Below are positions 25,862 to 36,969 of a stretch of 64,000 nucleotides of DNA, piece by piece (the stretch's first letter is position 1; each line of letters opens with the position of its first letter). Below the pieces are notes generated by a model. That model was given only the letters and a program-made list of their open reading frames with translations. It was not told the DNA's origin and did not search any database. The DNA is from Nocardiopsis mwathae (lineage in GTDB: Bacteria > Actinomycetota > Actinomycetes > Streptosporangiales > Streptosporangiaceae), in NCBI RefSeq assembly GCF_014201195.1, contig NZ_JACHDS010000001.1, positions 3,410,001 through 3,474,000 of the forward strand, written 5' to 3'. Made by a program: the position numbers and the translations under genes.

Positions 25862-27616
25862 TCAGGAGCCCGCGACGGCGGCGGTGACCCGGTCGACCGC
25901 GGTGTCCAGGGTGATCTCCGCACGTTCGCCGGTGGCACGGTCGCGCAGTTCCACGACGCCCTGGGCCAGGCCCTTGCCGACGATCACGGCGGTGGGGATG
26001 CCCAGCAGCTCGGCGTCGGTGAACTTCACCCCCGGGGAGACGCCCTTGCGGTCGTCGACGAGCACCCGTACTCCCCTGGCCTCCAGCTCTCCGGCGATGC
26101 GCAGGGCGACCTCGATCTGCTCGCCCTTACCGGTGCCGACCACGTGCACGTCGGCCGGGGCGATCTCCCGCGGCCAGACGATGCCCTTGTCGTCGTGGGA
26201 CTGCTCGGCGATGGCGGCGACGGCACGGGAGATACCGATGCCGTAGGAGCCCATGGTGATGCGCTTGGGCTTGCCGTCGGGACCGAGGGCGTCGACCTCG
26301 AAGGCGTCGGTGTACTTGCGGCCGAGCTGGAACACGTGGCCGATCTCGATGCCGCGGGCGGTGTAGAGGGTGCCCTGCCCGTCGGGCGAGGGGTCGCCGT
26401 CGCGGACGTCGGCGACGTCGATGGTGCCGTCCGGGGTGAAGTCGCGCCCGCAGACGAGGTTCATGACGTGGTGGTCGGCCTTGTCGGCGCCGGTGATCCA
26501 GCGGGTGCCTTCGGCGACACGCGGGTCCACCAGGTAGCGGAGCTTGTTGGCGAGCAGGGCGTTGGGGCCGACGTAGCCCTTGACCAGGAACGGGTTGGCG
26601 GCGAAGTCCTCGTCGTCGACCATGGCGACCTCGGCGGGTTCGAGGGCCGCCTCCAGCCGCTTGACGTCGACCTCGCGGTCACCGGGCACCCCGATGCCCA
26701 TGATCTCCCAGTCCTCGGTGCCGGGGAGGCGGACCTTGAGGAGGACGTTCTTCAGCGTGTCGGCGGCGGTGACGGTGCGGTCCACCAGGCCGGAGGCGTT
26801 GAAGAAGTCGACCAGGGTCGCGATGGTCGGGGTGTCGGGCGTGTGGTGCACCACGGCCTCCGGCTGCCCCTCGACGGGGAGGGGGGGCGGAGCGGGGACG
26901 CGCACGGCCTCGACGTTGGCGGCGTAGTCGGACCCGGTGCTGCGGACGAAGGTGTCCTCACCGGTGGGTGCCTCGGCGAGGAACTCCTCGGAGGCCGAGC
27001 CGCCCATGGCGCCGGAGGTGGCGGCCACGATCACGTACTTCAGGCCGAGGCGGTCGAAGATCCTGATGTAGGCGTCGCGGTGCGCGTCGTAGGAGGCCTG
27101 CAGCCCCTCGTCATCGATGTCGAAGGAGTAGGAGTCCTTCATGTGGAACTCGCGGCCGCGCAGGATCCCGGCCCGGGGGCGGGCCTCGTCGCGGAACTTC
27201 TCCTGGATCTGGTAGAGGACCACCGGGAAGTCCTTGTAGGACGAGTACTCGCCCTTGACCAGGGTGGTGAACACCTCTTCGTGGGTGGGGCCGAGGAGGT
27301 AGTCGGCGCCCTTGCGGTCGACCAGGCGGAAGAGGGTGTCGCCGTACTCGGTCCAGCGCCCGGTGGCCTCGTAGTACTCGCGCGGCAGCAGCGCGGGCAG
27401 CAGCAGCTCCTGGCCGCCGATGCGGTTCATCTCCTCGCGGACCACCTCGGCGACGTTGTCCAGCACGATCTTGCCGAGCGGCAGCCAGGAGTAGATCCCC
27501 GGCGCGGCGCGGCGCACGTACCCGCCGCGGACCAGCAGCTTGTGGCTCGGCACCTCGGCGTCCGCCGGGTCCTCACGCAGGGTGCGCAGGAACAGGGTCG
27601 ACATCCGCAGTAGCAC
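25862..27616 (-). CDS. proS: Prolyl-tRNA synthetase (bacterial type with INS domain)
   Basis: Charges tRNA-Pro. The 584-aa protein shows class II motif 1-2 regions ([60 protein letters not shown]). A ~180-residue editing insertion lies between motifs 2 and 3. Motif 3 ([20 protein letters not shown]) and the anticodon-binding domain follow. GTG 27616 has GAGGA six bases in front; ATG 27604 is the next alternative. Its promoter region is shared with the divergent LLM operon carrying operator site 1. Confidence 0.97.
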   Translation of the reverse strand: MLLRMSTLFLRTLREDPADAEVPSHKLLVRGGYVRRAAPGIYSWLPLGKIVLDNVAEVVREEMNRIGGQELLLPALLPREYYEATGRWTEYGDTLFRLVDRKGADYLLGPTHEEVFTTLVKGEYSSYKDFPVVLYQIQEKFRDEARPRAGILRGREFHMKDSYSFDIDDEGLQASYDAHRDAYIRIFDRLGLKYVIVAATSGAMGGSASEEFLAEAPTGEDTFVRSTGSDYAANVEAVRVPAPPPLPVEGQPEAVVHHTPDTPTIATLVDFFNASGLVDRTVTAADTLKNVLLKVRLPGTEDWEIMGIGVPGDREVDVKRLEAALEPAEVAMVDDEDFAANPFLVKGYVGPNALLANKLRYLVDPRVAEGTRWITGADKADHHVMNLVCGRDFTPDGTIDVADVRDGDPSPDGQGTLYTARGIEIGHVFQLGRKYTDAFEVDALGPDGKPKRITMGSYGIGISRAVAAIAEQSHDDKGIVWPREIAPADVHVVGTGKGEQIEVALRIAGELEARGVRVLVDDRKGVSPGVKFTDAELLGIPTAVIVGKGLAQGVVELRDRATGERAEITLDTAVDRVTAAVAGS

Positions 27617-27790
27617 GGCCACTCCTCGGTAGTGATGGGGAAAACGCTGCGGCTCAAAGCGCGACGTCCTTGAGCGGTGGAGAACCAGGCTAGCGGCCCT
27701 GCGGCGTGCTCACAGCCCGGCCGACGCCCCGGGCGGCGGACGGCACGGTGTGCGGCCCTATTCTCAGCGGGGCAGGCCGCTGCTACGCTA

Positions 27791-27806
27791 CCAAGCGAAC
27801 GCTTGG
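27791..27806. promoter_or_regulatory. KstR2-like operator, site 1 (CCAAGCGAACGCTTGG)
   Basis: Palindrome CCAAGCG-AA-CGCTTGG, flanked by A and T to give an 18-bp dyad. It ends 24 bases before the LLM oxidoreductase ATG at 27831. The same 16-mer, varying only in the middle four bases (plus one mismatch in site 4), recurs at 35189, 42577 and 49389. Confidence 0.8.
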
Positions 27807-27830
27807 TTGATATCGCCATCGGAGGCGTGC

Positions 27831-28946
27831 ATGCCGTCGCTTCGCGTCAGCCTGGGGTACGAGGTCGAGGTCCGCGGCCGCACGAAGGACGTGGAGAAGC
27901 GCGCGTTCGACGGCGCCGTCGCCCAGGCGGAGCTGGCGGACGACCTCGGGTACGAGGCCGTGTGGTTCGTCGAACACCACTTCACGCGGGGGTTCTCGCA
28001 TTCGTCCGCGCCGGACCTGATCCTCGCGGCGATCTCACAACGGACCCGACGGCTGCGGCTCGGCCTGGGGGTGGTGCTGCTCCCGTTCCAGTCTCCCGTG
28101 CGGACGGCCGAACGCGTGGCGACCCTGGACGTGCTGTCCGGCGGACGGGTCGAGTTCGGCACCGGGCGCGGCGCCTCGCCCCTGGAGTACCAGGCGTTCG
28201 ACCGGCCTTTCGAGCGGTCGCGGCGGATCTGGGAGGAATCGCTCGACGCGGTGCTGCGGATCTGGGCCGCCGAAGGCGGCCCGGTGACCATCGACACCCC
28301 CTACTTCACCGTGCCCGGTGTCTCGGTCCACCCGCGCCCCGCACAGGACCCGCACCCTCCGGTGTGGGTGGCCTCGACCAGCCGGGACGGCTACCGTGCC
28401 GCCGCTCGGCGCGGGTACCACCTGCTCGGTATGACGATGCTCAAGGGTGTGGACGACGTCGCCGAGGACATCGCCGAGTACAGGCGGACCCTGGCCGAGC
28501 ACGGCTTCGACCCCGACACGCGCCGCGTCGCACTGATGGTCCCCTGGCACGTGGCGCCCACCCGCGACGAGGCGGTCGCCACCGCGGCCGACGCCGTGCT
28601 CTGGTACATCCGCCGCCAGGTCAACCTGGTGACACCACCCGACTACTACGACGCGCGGCACGCCACCCACCGCGTCCTCGGGCAACTCGCGGCGGGGATG
28701 CCGGCCGAGGCCGCCCTGGAGACGCTGCGCGACCACCGCATGGTCGTCATCGACGACGTCGAGGGGTCCCGCCGGGCCGTCGACCGCATCCGCGCGGCCG
28801 GGGCCACCGACCTCATCCTGCAGGCCCAGGTCGGCGGGCTCGACCACGAGCATGTGTGCGACACCATCAAGCTCTTCCATCGGGAGGTGGAGCCAGGGCG
28901 GGCATGGCGGGGACAGGGGACGCAAGAGGGACCGGCGAGCGGCTGA
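27831..28946 (+). CDS. LLM-class flavin-dependent oxidoreductase (luciferase-like)
   Basis: 371-aa TIM-barrel protein of the bacterial luciferase superfamily (YEVEVRGRTKDVEKRAFDGA; DDLGYEAVWFVEHHFTRGF; RRLRLGLGVVLLPFQSPVRT; LSGGRVEFGTGRGASPLEYQ). Such enzymes use FMNH2 or F420 to oxygenate or oxidise organic substrates; the cofactor cannot be decided from sequence alone. ATG 27831 follows CGGAGGCGTGC. First gene of an operon with an adenylation-like protein (13-base gap) and an acyl-CoA ligase, behind KstR2-like operator site 1. The homologue at 42646 heads a similar operon. Confidence 0.85.
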   Translation: MPSLRVSLGYEVEVRGRTKDVEKRAFDGAVAQAELADDLGYEAVWFVEHHFTRGFSHSSAPDLILAAISQRTRRLRLGLGVVLLPFQSPVRTAERVATLDVLSGGRVEFGTGRGASPLEYQAFDRPFERSRRIWEESLDAVLRIWAAEGGPVTIDTPYFTVPGVSVHPRPAQDPHPPVWVASTSRDGYRAAARRGYHLLGMTMLKGVDDVAEDIAEYRRTLAEHGFDPDTRRVALMVPWHVAPTRDEAVATAADAVLWYIRRQVNLVTPPDYYDARHATHRVLGQLAAGMPAEAALETLRDHRMVVIDDVEGSRRAVDRIRAAGATDLILQAQVGGLDHEHVCDTIKLFHREVEPGRAWRGQGTQEGPASG

Positions 28947-28959
28947 GGAGCGGTGGTCG

Positions 28960-30061
28960 ATGACGAACGAGAACGTGCGGGGACCCTGGATCGGCGACGA
29001 CGACACCGCCATCGGCCCGGTCGGCGGCTCCGGCCTGCTCCTCGTCTCCCCCGGTACCGGGACGGTCGCGGCGCTCGGGCCGGAGGACCGGCGCGCCGCG
29101 GTCGGCGTCGGCGCGCGGACGCTGGCCGCCGCCGGCGTCGGCGCGCACGACCGCGTCGTGGTCGCGCTGAACAACGAGGGCGGTCAGGCGGGCACGCTGC
29201 TGGCCGAAGCCGCCGTCGCCACCGGGGCGAGTGCCGCGGCGATCGGGCCGCGCGGCAGGATGCGCCTGCACGGTGCCCTGGAGGCGGTCGGTGCGACCAC
29301 GCTGGTCGCCACCGCGACCGGCACGATGGATCTGCTCTCCCGCCTCCACCTGGAGTTCGGGATCGACCCGTTGGACCTCGGCCTGCGCCGTGTCCTTCTC
29401 GCCGGCGAGATCACCGAGCCGGAGGCGCGCCGCCGGCTCGCGGAGGAGTTCGACGCCGATGTCGTCGACCTCCTCATCGACCCGCGGTTCCACATCCCGC
29501 TGGCGCACGGCGACGGGACGGCCCTGGTCCCGGTGGAACCGGGAGCGGTCGGGCTCGCCCCGCTGACCGAGGACCGGCGGCTGGCGCCCCCCTATCCCGG
29601 GGGCGCGGCCGAGATCACCACGTGCCCGTTCTGGCACTCCGATCTGGCCGACGCGACCGTGCGCACCGGCCTGGTCGCGGTCCCCGCCGGCGGCGCGACG
29701 GCGGTCCCGCTGCCCCGCCACACCGTCGGCGACCGCGTGCTGGTGCGCGGCCAGTGGCTGTCGCTGGCCCGGCTGGAGCGGGCGCTGGCGTGCGTCGACG
29801 GCATCGCGCACTGGACCCTGCGGGTACGCCGGCCCGGGACCCTCGACAGCGCCGAACTCCGGGTCGCCTTCACCCGCGACTCGCTCGTGGGCGAGGCGAT
29901 GTGGCACCGCCGCATCGAACAGGCCCTGGCCGGGCTGACCCCGGTGCGGATCGACCTCGCCGTCGAGCCGCGCACCGAGGACGAGCGCCGCCCCGGCACC
30001 GTGGCCGACGAACGCGGACACCACCTCGCGCGGACCCGTACGGAGGCGGAAAGGCGGCACG

Positions 30062-30084
<23 letters not shown>
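28960..30084 (+). CDS. Adenylation-like protein, distant PaaK/acyl-CoA ligase relative
   Basis: 374 aa. The N-terminal half resembles the Rossmann-like part of AMP-forming ligases (VVALNNEGGQAGTLLAEAAV; TGASAAAIGPRGRMRLHGAL). The C-terminal ~100 residues resemble the PaaK C-terminal lid (VRGQWLSLARLERALACVDG, IAHWTLRVRRPGTLDSAEL). I find no phosphate-binding loop of the TSGTTGxPKG type, and the protein is shorter than a full ligase (430-550 aa), so it may be non-catalytic. ATG 28960 follows GAGGAG. It overlaps the next ligase gene by 23 bases, which suggests a functional partnership. Confident about the gene, unsure about function. Confidence 0.55.
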
Positions 30085-31726
<1,642 letters not shown>

Positions 31727-31753
<27 letters not shown>

Positions 31754-32704
31754 GGCGTCGGCTTCAGCCCGCCGCGCCGACCGCGGCTGCCACTGTCCGG
31801 CCGCCATCGCGCCCAGCGCGACGAGGAAGCCGAGGAGCTGCCACGGGGTCAGCGCCTGGCCCAGTACCAGGAACCCGGCGATCAGCGCGGCCATCGGGTT
31901 GGTCAGCCCGAGGAAGCTCACCTGCGCCGGGGCCAGTCGTTCGATGCCGCGGAACCACAGGATGTAGGCGAGCGCGGTTCCGAACAGGCCGAGGTAGACG
32001 AAGCCGGCGGCGTTGGTCGCGCTGATCGCGGGCGGTGCCCCTTCCACCGCCAGGGCGATCGGGGCGAGCACGAGTCCGCCGACGGTCAGCTGCCAGGCGG
32101 CGAGCGCGACCAGGGAGACCCCGGCCGGGCGCCCCCAGCGCTTGCCCAGCACGACCGCGGTTCCGATCAGCAGCACGCCGGCGACCTGAGCGGCGACGCC
32201 GATGGGGTCGATGGACGCCTCGCTCGTCAGCACCATGAGCCCGACGCCGATGACCCCCGCGATCGCGGCGAGTGCCGACCACAGCGTGGGCCGGGTGCCC
32301 AGGACCAGGGCGGAGAGTGCGAGGACCACGAGGGGCAGTACGGAGCCCACGGTGGCGGCCACGCCGCCGGGGAGCCGGTAGGCGGCGATGAACAGCAGTG
32401 GGAAGAACGCGCCGAAGTTCAGCACGCCGAGCACCGCCGCCTTCCACCACCAGTCGCCGGTGGGCAGCCGCCGGGTGAAGGCGAGCAGGATCAGCCCGGC
32501 GGGCAGGGCGCGCAGAGCGGCGACGAGGAGCGGCCGGTCCGGGGGCAGCAGCTCGGTGGTGACGACGTAGGTGGTGCCCCAGCTGACCGGGGCGAGCACG
32601 GTGAGCAGCACGTCGGCGACCCGGATGCGGGACGTCGCGGACGGGGTGGACGGGGTGGACGGGGGTGGGGATGGTGCTTGCCGGCGGTGGGCGGCGGTGG
32701 CCAT
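31727..32704 (-). CDS. EamA-family (DMT) membrane exporter
   Basis: 325 aa with ten hydrophobic helices in two EamA repeats (VLLTVLAPVSWGTTYVVTTE; LLIGTAVVLGKRWGRPAG; FGTALAYILWFRGIERLAPA). Drug/metabolite transporters of this type export amino acids or toxic metabolites. ATG 32704 has GAGG nine bases upstream; ATG 32725 (MNVEVSAMATAAH) is possible. Divergent from a MarR regulator, with shared TCAAYGTTMA motifs between them, so it is probably controlled by that regulator. Confidence 0.85.
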
Positions 32705-32729
32705 GGCCGAGACCTCGACATTCATTTTC

Positions 32730-32787
32730 TTAACGTTGAACCAATCATCCTGAGCTATCATCTCAGCGTCAAGTAAATGAACATTGA
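32730..32787. promoter_or_regulatory. Two MarR-type operator candidates in the EamA/MarR divergent promoter
   Basis: TTAACGTTGA (32730-32739) and TGAACATTGA (32778-32787) are near-palindromic and similar to each other. They lie in the AT-rich 110-base gap between the divergent starts, one next to each gene. Confidence 0.5.
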
Positions 32788-32816
32788 GACATCTATCGCA
32801 CGGCGAAGGAGAAGGC

Positions 32817-33377
32817 ATGCCCGACGGCGGCAGGCGCGATGACGGGGCGGCGGAGCACGACGCGGTCGACGAGATCATCGACCAGTGGCGCACCGAGCGC
32901 CCGGATCTCGACGCCGAGGTGATGGCCGTCCCAGGGCGGATATGGCGCGCGGCGCACCTGCTCAGCCGTGCCGTCACCCGCCAGTACGCCGAACACGGCC
33001 TGGAGGGCTGGGAGTTCGACGTCCTCGCCACCCTCCGCCGCTCCGGCCCGCCCTACGCACTGAGCGGCAAGGAACTGAGCGCGGCGGCCATGATCACCTC
33101 CGGCGCGATCACCAACCGCGTCGACCGGCTCGTCGGCAAGGGCCTGGTCGAGCGGAACACCTCGCCGCATGACCGCCGCACCATGCTGGTCAGCCTCACC
33201 GCCGAGGGCCGGCGCCTGGCGGACGAGGCCGTGGAAGCCCACGTCGACAACGAGAAGCGCCTGCTGGCCGCCCTGTCCCCCGAGGACCGGGAGAGCATCA
33301 ACGCCGCGCTGCGGCGCCTGCTGGTGTCCCTCGGCGACACGTCGCTGTCACCCGCGAAGTCCGACACCGGCCACTGA
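32817..33377 (+). CDS. MarR-family transcriptional regulator
   Basis: 186 aa with the MarR winged helix (ALSGKELSAAAMITSGAITN, RVDRLVGKGLVERNTSPHDR, RTMLVSLTAEGRRLADEAVE). ATG 32817 follows GAAGGAGAAGGC. Divergent from the EamA exporter, the standard arrangement of a repressor with the pump it controls; the shared gap carries two matching operator candidates. The ligand is unknown. Confidence 0.92.
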   Translation: MPDGGRRDDGAAEHDAVDEIIDQWRTERPDLDAEVMAVPGRIWRAAHLLSRAVTRQYAEHGLEGWEFDVLATLRRSGPPYALSGKELSAAAMITSGAITNRVDRLVGKGLVERNTSPHDRRTMLVSLTAEGRRLADEAVEAHVDNEKRLLAALSPEDRESINAALRRLLVSLGDTSLSPAKSDTGH

Positions 33378-33463
33378 TCGCCGCCCGCTCCGCCCGGTGC
33401 CGCTCCCGGAGCCACCGGGGTGCGGACCGCCGCCGAGAGCCCCGGCGCCCCGGGACCGACGGA

Positions 33464-33895
33464 TCAGTGCGGCCCTTGCGCCGGCTCCGGGCGCCAGAGC
33501 AGCAGGGGCGTGCCGTCGGCGACATCGGTGAACACCGCGCGCACCGGGAGGTCCGGGTGCAGTCCACCCGGGGCGGCACCGGTCAGTCCGCCGTGGCAGA
33601 AGAGGCCCGGGGCGTCGTCCAAAGCGACGTGGAGGACGGTGTAGGGGGCCTCGTCGGCGAAGGCCGGGTGGACGGCGTGGTGGGTGACGACCCAGCTGAC
33701 GACGCGGCCGGTGCCGCGAGCGGGGATCCACGACCAGGTGAAGGAGCGGCAGCGGGCACACACCTCGCGTGCGGGAAAGCGCAGGACACCGCAGTCGGCG
33801 CAGCGCTGGAGCAGGAACTCGTGCCGCCGCAGCGCCTCCCACCATGCCGCCGAATCGCGGTCGGCGGCGGGGCGCGGGCGCCGGTGGGCGCTCAT
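33464..33895 (-). CDS. DUF35 Zn-ribbon/OB-fold protein, partner of the thiolase-like protein
   Basis: 143 aa. The N-terminal Zn-ribbon has CADC...CARC (residues ~32-49). The C-terminal OB-fold has GTGRVVSWVVTHHAVHPAFA and APYTVLHVALDD. DUF35 proteins bind acyl-CoA and pair with thiolase-fold enzymes; in actinobacterial steroid degradation the Ltp2 aldolase works with the DUF35 domain of ChsH2. The ATGA overlap with the upstream thiolase-like gene (33892-33895) supports a complex. The operon is divergent from the flavin reductase, with operator site 2 between. Confidence 0.85.
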   Translation of the reverse strand: MSAHRRPRPAADRDSAAWWEALRRHEFLLQRCADCGVLRFPAREVCARCRSFTWSWIPARGTGRVVSWVVTHHAVHPAFADEAPYTVLHVALDDAPGLFCHGGLTGAAPGGLHPDLPVRAVFTDVADGTPLLLWRPEPAQGPH

Positions 33896-35088
33896 CGGCC
33901 CGCCGTCAGCAGCAGCGCCGAGGTCCCCGCCAGCACGTGGCCGGGTTGGCCGGTCGTGAGCGCCACCTCGGCCCCGGGGACCTGGCGCTCACCCGCCTCT
34001 CCCCTCAGCTGCTGGACGGCTTCGGCCACGTGGTTGATGCCGTGCACGTATCCCTCCGACAGGAATCCGCCGTGGGTGTTGACCGGGAGCTCGCCGGTGA
34101 GCCGGGTCGCGCCCGAGGCGGCGTAGGGGCCGCCCTCGCCCTTGGCGCAGAAGCCGTAGTCCTCCAGTTGGACCAGGACGGTCCAGGTGAAGCAGTCGTA
34201 GATCTCGGCGACGTCGACGTCGCGCGGCCCCAGCCCGGCCATGGCGTACAGCCGGGGTGCCAGGCGGGCGGCCGACGACGTGGTCAGGTTCGCGTGGGGC
34301 GGCGGGGCGGGGCCGCGTGCCGCCGAGGAGTAGGCGGAGTGGCCGCCGCCCCACGCGGCGGCGGCGATGTCCACCGGCGGGTGGCGCAGGTCGCGGGCGC
34401 GTTCGGCCGACGTCACCACGACGGCGCAGGCCCCGTCGGTCTCCAGGCAGCAGTCCAGCAGACCGAACGGTTCGGCGATCCGGCGGGAGGCGAGGTGGTC
34501 GTCCATGCCGATGGGATCGCGCTTCACCGCCCGCGGGTTGGCCGCGGCGTTGGCCCGCTGCGTGACCGCGACGTGGCCGAGGTGTTCGCGCGTGGTGCCA
34601 TAGGCGAGCATGTGGGCGCGGGCGGCCACCGCGTAGTGCTGGACGGGGGCCAGCAGCCCGTGGGGCGCCTGGTACTGCAGGTCGAACGCGCCGACCGGGG
34701 CGCGTCCCTGCCCGCCCGGGCGGAACTCCGAGCGCGCGTTGATCGCCCGGTAGCAGACCGCGGTCGTGGCCATGCCCGTCGCGACCGCCATCGCGGCCTG
34801 TCCGATCACCGCGTGCGAGACGCTGCCGCCGCCGAACTGGTCGAGGTACCAGTGCGGGTCGTCGATCCCCAGGGCCGGCCCGACCACCCACGGAGGTGCG
34901 GAGTCGCCGACCCGGTGGGTCGCGATCCCGTCGACGTCGTCGGCGCCGAGTCCGGCGTCGGCGAGCGCTTCCAGGATCGCAGCGCAGGCCAGCGTGGTCG
35001 TGCTCACGCCCGAGTCCCGGCTGAACGGCGTGTAGCCGATGCCGGCGATCGCCGCGGCTTCGGACAGTGCCCTGCCGCCGTCGCCCAT
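33892..35088 (-). CDS. Thiolase/SCP-x-like protein lacking the usual active-site Cys (aldolase type)
   Basis: 398 aa, thiolase fold of the lipid-transfer-protein branch (AIAGIGYTPFSR; VAEIYDCFTWTVLVQLEDYG; NTHGGFLSEGYVHGINHVAE). At the position of the acyl-accepting Cys the sequence reads FGGGSVSHAVIGQAA, with no Cys. Loss of that Cys is seen in Ltp2-type enzymes that cleave C-C bonds by retro-aldol chemistry and need a DUF35 partner. The partner gene overlaps by 4 bases. ATG 35088 follows AGGAAGGGAG. I infer an acyl-CoA aldolase or lyase; the substrate is unknown. Confidence 0.8.
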   Translation of the reverse strand: MGDGGRALSEAAAIAGIGYTPFSRDSGVSTTTLACAAILEALADAGLGADDVDGIATHRVGDSAPPWVVGPALGIDDPHWYLDQFGGGSVSHAVIGQAAMAVATGMATTAVCYRAINARSEFRPGGQGRAPVGAFDLQYQAPHGLLAPVQHYAVAARAHMLAYGTTREHLGHVAVTQRANAAANPRAVKRDPIGMDDHLASRRIAEPFGLLDCCLETDGACAVVVTSAERARDLRHPPVDIAAAAWGGGHSAYSSAARGPAPPPHANLTTSSAARLAPRLYAMAGLGPRDVDVAEIYDCFTWTVLVQLEDYGFCAKGEGGPYAASGATRLTGELPVNTHGGFLSEGYVHGINHVAEAVQQLRGEAGERQVPGAEVALTTGQPGHVLAGTSALLLTAGR

Positions 35089-35188
35089 GGGCTCTCCCTT
35101 CCTCCTCGTCCGGCGCCTCCGCCGTGTGCGGCGGGAGGAATCGGGCGGGAACGGGTGACGCGGTTCCGTCGTGAAGCTACAGTACTAA

Positions 35189-35204
35189 CCAAGCAAGCGC
35201 TTGG
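35189..35204. promoter_or_regulatory. KstR2-like operator, site 2 (CCAAGCAAGCGCTTGG)
   Basis: Same outer half-sites CCAAGC/GCTTGG as site 1. It sits between the divergent thiolase-like operon (start 35088) and the flavin reductase, so one bound repressor could control both. Confidence 0.8.
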
Positions 35205-35248
35205 CTAGGAGAGGGTGGAGCGCCGAGGAGCGCGGAAAGGCGGCGCGC

Positions 35249-35899
35249 GTGCCGACCGACGACTGTGCAGGCGGAGCGAGAGGCGCGGCCACGGCCGCGG
35301 GCGGCGGCCGCGGCCCGGCCGGACCCGCACACCCGGGTGGTGGCGCCGTGGACGGCCGACGGTTCCGCGACGTACTCGGCCGCTTCGCCACCGGCGTCGT
35401 CGCGGTCACCGGCCGCGACCCCGCCACCGGAGCTCCCGCCGGGATGGCCGCCAACTCCTTCACCTCGGTGTCCCTCGACCCGCCGCTCGTCGGCTTCTGC
35501 GTCGCCCACACCAGCTCCAGCTGGCCACTGCTGCGCGCCTCCCGCGGCCAGGTCGTCAACATCCTCGCCGCCGACCAGGAACACGCCTGTCGGCGGATGG
35601 CGGCCAGGGGCGGGGACAAGTTCGCCGACGTGGACACGGTTTCCTCACCCCGGGGCAACCCCGTACTGACCGGTGCGCTGGCCTGGCTGGAGTGCGACGT
35701 CGAGGCCGAACACGTGGCCGGGGACCACCTCATCGTCGTCTCCCGCGTGCACCGCCTCCACCTCGGCGAGGACTGCGGCGTCGGCCCCCTCGTCTTCTAC
35801 CGCGGCGGCTACGGCCGCTTCCGCTCCGCCGTGTCCTCCGCCCGCGAGGCTCCGGCGTACGTGCGGGCAGCACACCCCCGTACCGTTGATGGACACTGA
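35249..35899 (+). CDS. Flavin reductase-like FMN-binding protein
   Basis: NAD(P)H:flavin oxidoreductase of the HpaC/StyB-like family, which supplies reduced FMN/FAD to two-component monooxygenases. The core is typical: FRDVLGRFATGVVAVTGRDP, PAGMAANSFTSVSLDPPLVG, then LRASRGQVVNILAADQEHAC. I take GTG 35249 (216 aa). GTG 35348, directly before RRFRDVLGRF, may be the true start because the first ~33 residues are low-complexity. It could serve the LLM oxygenases of the same regulon or the distant StyA-like enzyme at 58629. Next gene 14 bases downstream. Confidence 0.85.
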   Translation: MPTDDCAGGARGAATAAGGGRGPAGPAHPGGGAVDGRRFRDVLGRFATGVVAVTGRDPATGAPAGMAANSFTSVSLDPPLVGFCVAHTSSSWPLLRASRGQVVNILAADQEHACRRMAARGGDKFADVDTVSSPRGNPVLTGALAWLECDVEAEHVAGDHLIVVSRVHRLHLGEDCGVGPLVFYRGGYGRFRSAVSSAREAPAYVRAAHPRTVDGH

Positions 35900-35913
35900 C
35901 GGGGACAGGGCCC

Positions 35914-36807
35914 ATGCGGCCCGCACGAGGGACGGCGAGTGGGTCGAGGCTGATGGCCAGGCAGGGAACACGAGGCGGTACGGCAGCGGCGGCAGCGGAG
36001 GCACCGGGCGTCGAACTCGTACGCGACGCCGACCGCCCCGACTCCTGGATGCTCGTGGTCGACGGCACCCCGCAGTCGCACGTCGACCTCGCCGACCCCA
36101 CCCACCTCGACTTCGAGTACGTGCGGCGGCTCGGCCATGTGGCCGACCTGGCCGCACCCGGCGGCGAACCGGTCGACGCGCTGCACCTCGGGGCCGGCGC
36201 CCTCACCCTGGCCCGCTACATCGCCGCCACCCGCCCCGGCTCACGCCAGCGCGCCGTCGACATCGACGCCCGACTGGTCGAACTCGTCCGCGGCTCACTG
36301 CCCTGGGACCGGCGGGCCGACATCCGCGTCGGGATCGGCGACGCCCGGGAGTGGCTGGAACGGCGCCGCGACGCCTGCGCCGACCTGCTCGTCTGCGATG
36401 TGTTCGCGGGGGCGCGCACCCCGGCCGCCATGACCTCCGTGGAGTTCCACACCGCGGCCGCGCGGGTGCTGCGACCCGGCGGGGTGTTCGCGGCCAACAT
36501 CGGCGACGGGCAGCGGCTGCGGCACGCCCGCGCCCAGGTCGCCACGGCCGCGCAGGTCTTCTCCGCCGTCGCGCTGGTCGCCGAACCGGGCGTGCTGCGC
36601 GGCCGCCGCTTCGGCAACCTGGTGCTGGTGGCCGCCGACCGCCCATTCCCCGTCGACGACCTGGCCCGGCGCGCACACCGCGATCCGGACATGGCGCGAC
36701 TGCTCCACGGAGAGGAGCTGGAGCGGTTCGCCGCCGGTGCCGCACCGGTCTTCGACGCGACGGCCGAGGACTCCCCCGTGCCGCCCGAGGGGACCTTCGT
36801 CCGCTGA
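35914..36807 (+). CDS. Spermidine-synthase-like SAM/dcSAM-binding protein
   Basis: 297 aa with the Rossmann core of spermine/spermidine synthase homologues (DALHLGAGALTLARYIAATR; VDIDARLVELVRGSLPW; VCDVFAGARTPAAMTSVEFH; VLRPGGVFAANIGDG). The fused-type proteins of actinobacteria with this core are mostly uncharacterised and may not make polyamines. ATG 35914 is chosen; ATG 35953 (MARQGTRGG) is equally possible. It lies 14 bases behind the flavin reductase and is probably cotranscribed. A terminator-like hairpin follows. Confidence 0.75.
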   Translation: MRPARGTASGSRLMARQGTRGGTAAAAAEAPGVELVRDADRPDSWMLVVDGTPQSHVDLADPTHLDFEYVRRLGHVADLAAPGGEPVDALHLGAGALTLARYIAATRPGSRQRAVDIDARLVELVRGSLPWDRRADIRVGIGDAREWLERRRDACADLLVCDVFAGARTPAAMTSVEFHTAAARVLRPGGVFAANIGDGQRLRHARAQVATAAQVFSAVALVAEPGVLRGRRFGNLVLVAADRPFPVDDLARRAHRDPDMARLLHGEELERFAAGAAPVFDATAEDSPVPPEGTFVR

Positions 36808-36810
36808 ACT

Positions 36811-36840
36811 CCCGGTCCCGCGACTCCGATCCGGACCGGG
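36811..36840 (+). terminator. Terminator after the spermidine-synthase-like gene
   Basis: 8-bp stem CCCGGTCC / GGACCGGG with a 14-nt loop just after the stop. Confidence 0.5.
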
Positions 36841-36929
36841 GTGCGGCGGACCATTACGGTCGGCTCCCCGCCGCGGTTGCGGCCCCGACCCCAACGGCGC
36901 CCCGCCGCGGTCCGCAGGCGGACCGGCCC

Positions 36930-36969
36930 GCAGGTGGGGTGGGGGCGAATTCGCCCCCACCCCACCTGC
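36930..36969. repeat. 40-bp perfect palindrome without a spacer
   Basis: Arms of 20 bases reading GCAGGTGGGGTGGGGGCGAA and its exact complement meet at a GAATTC centre (36947-36952). It stands in a gene-free gap between 36807 and 37174. It could be a strong terminator, but the lack of any loop is unusual. Confidence 0.85.
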
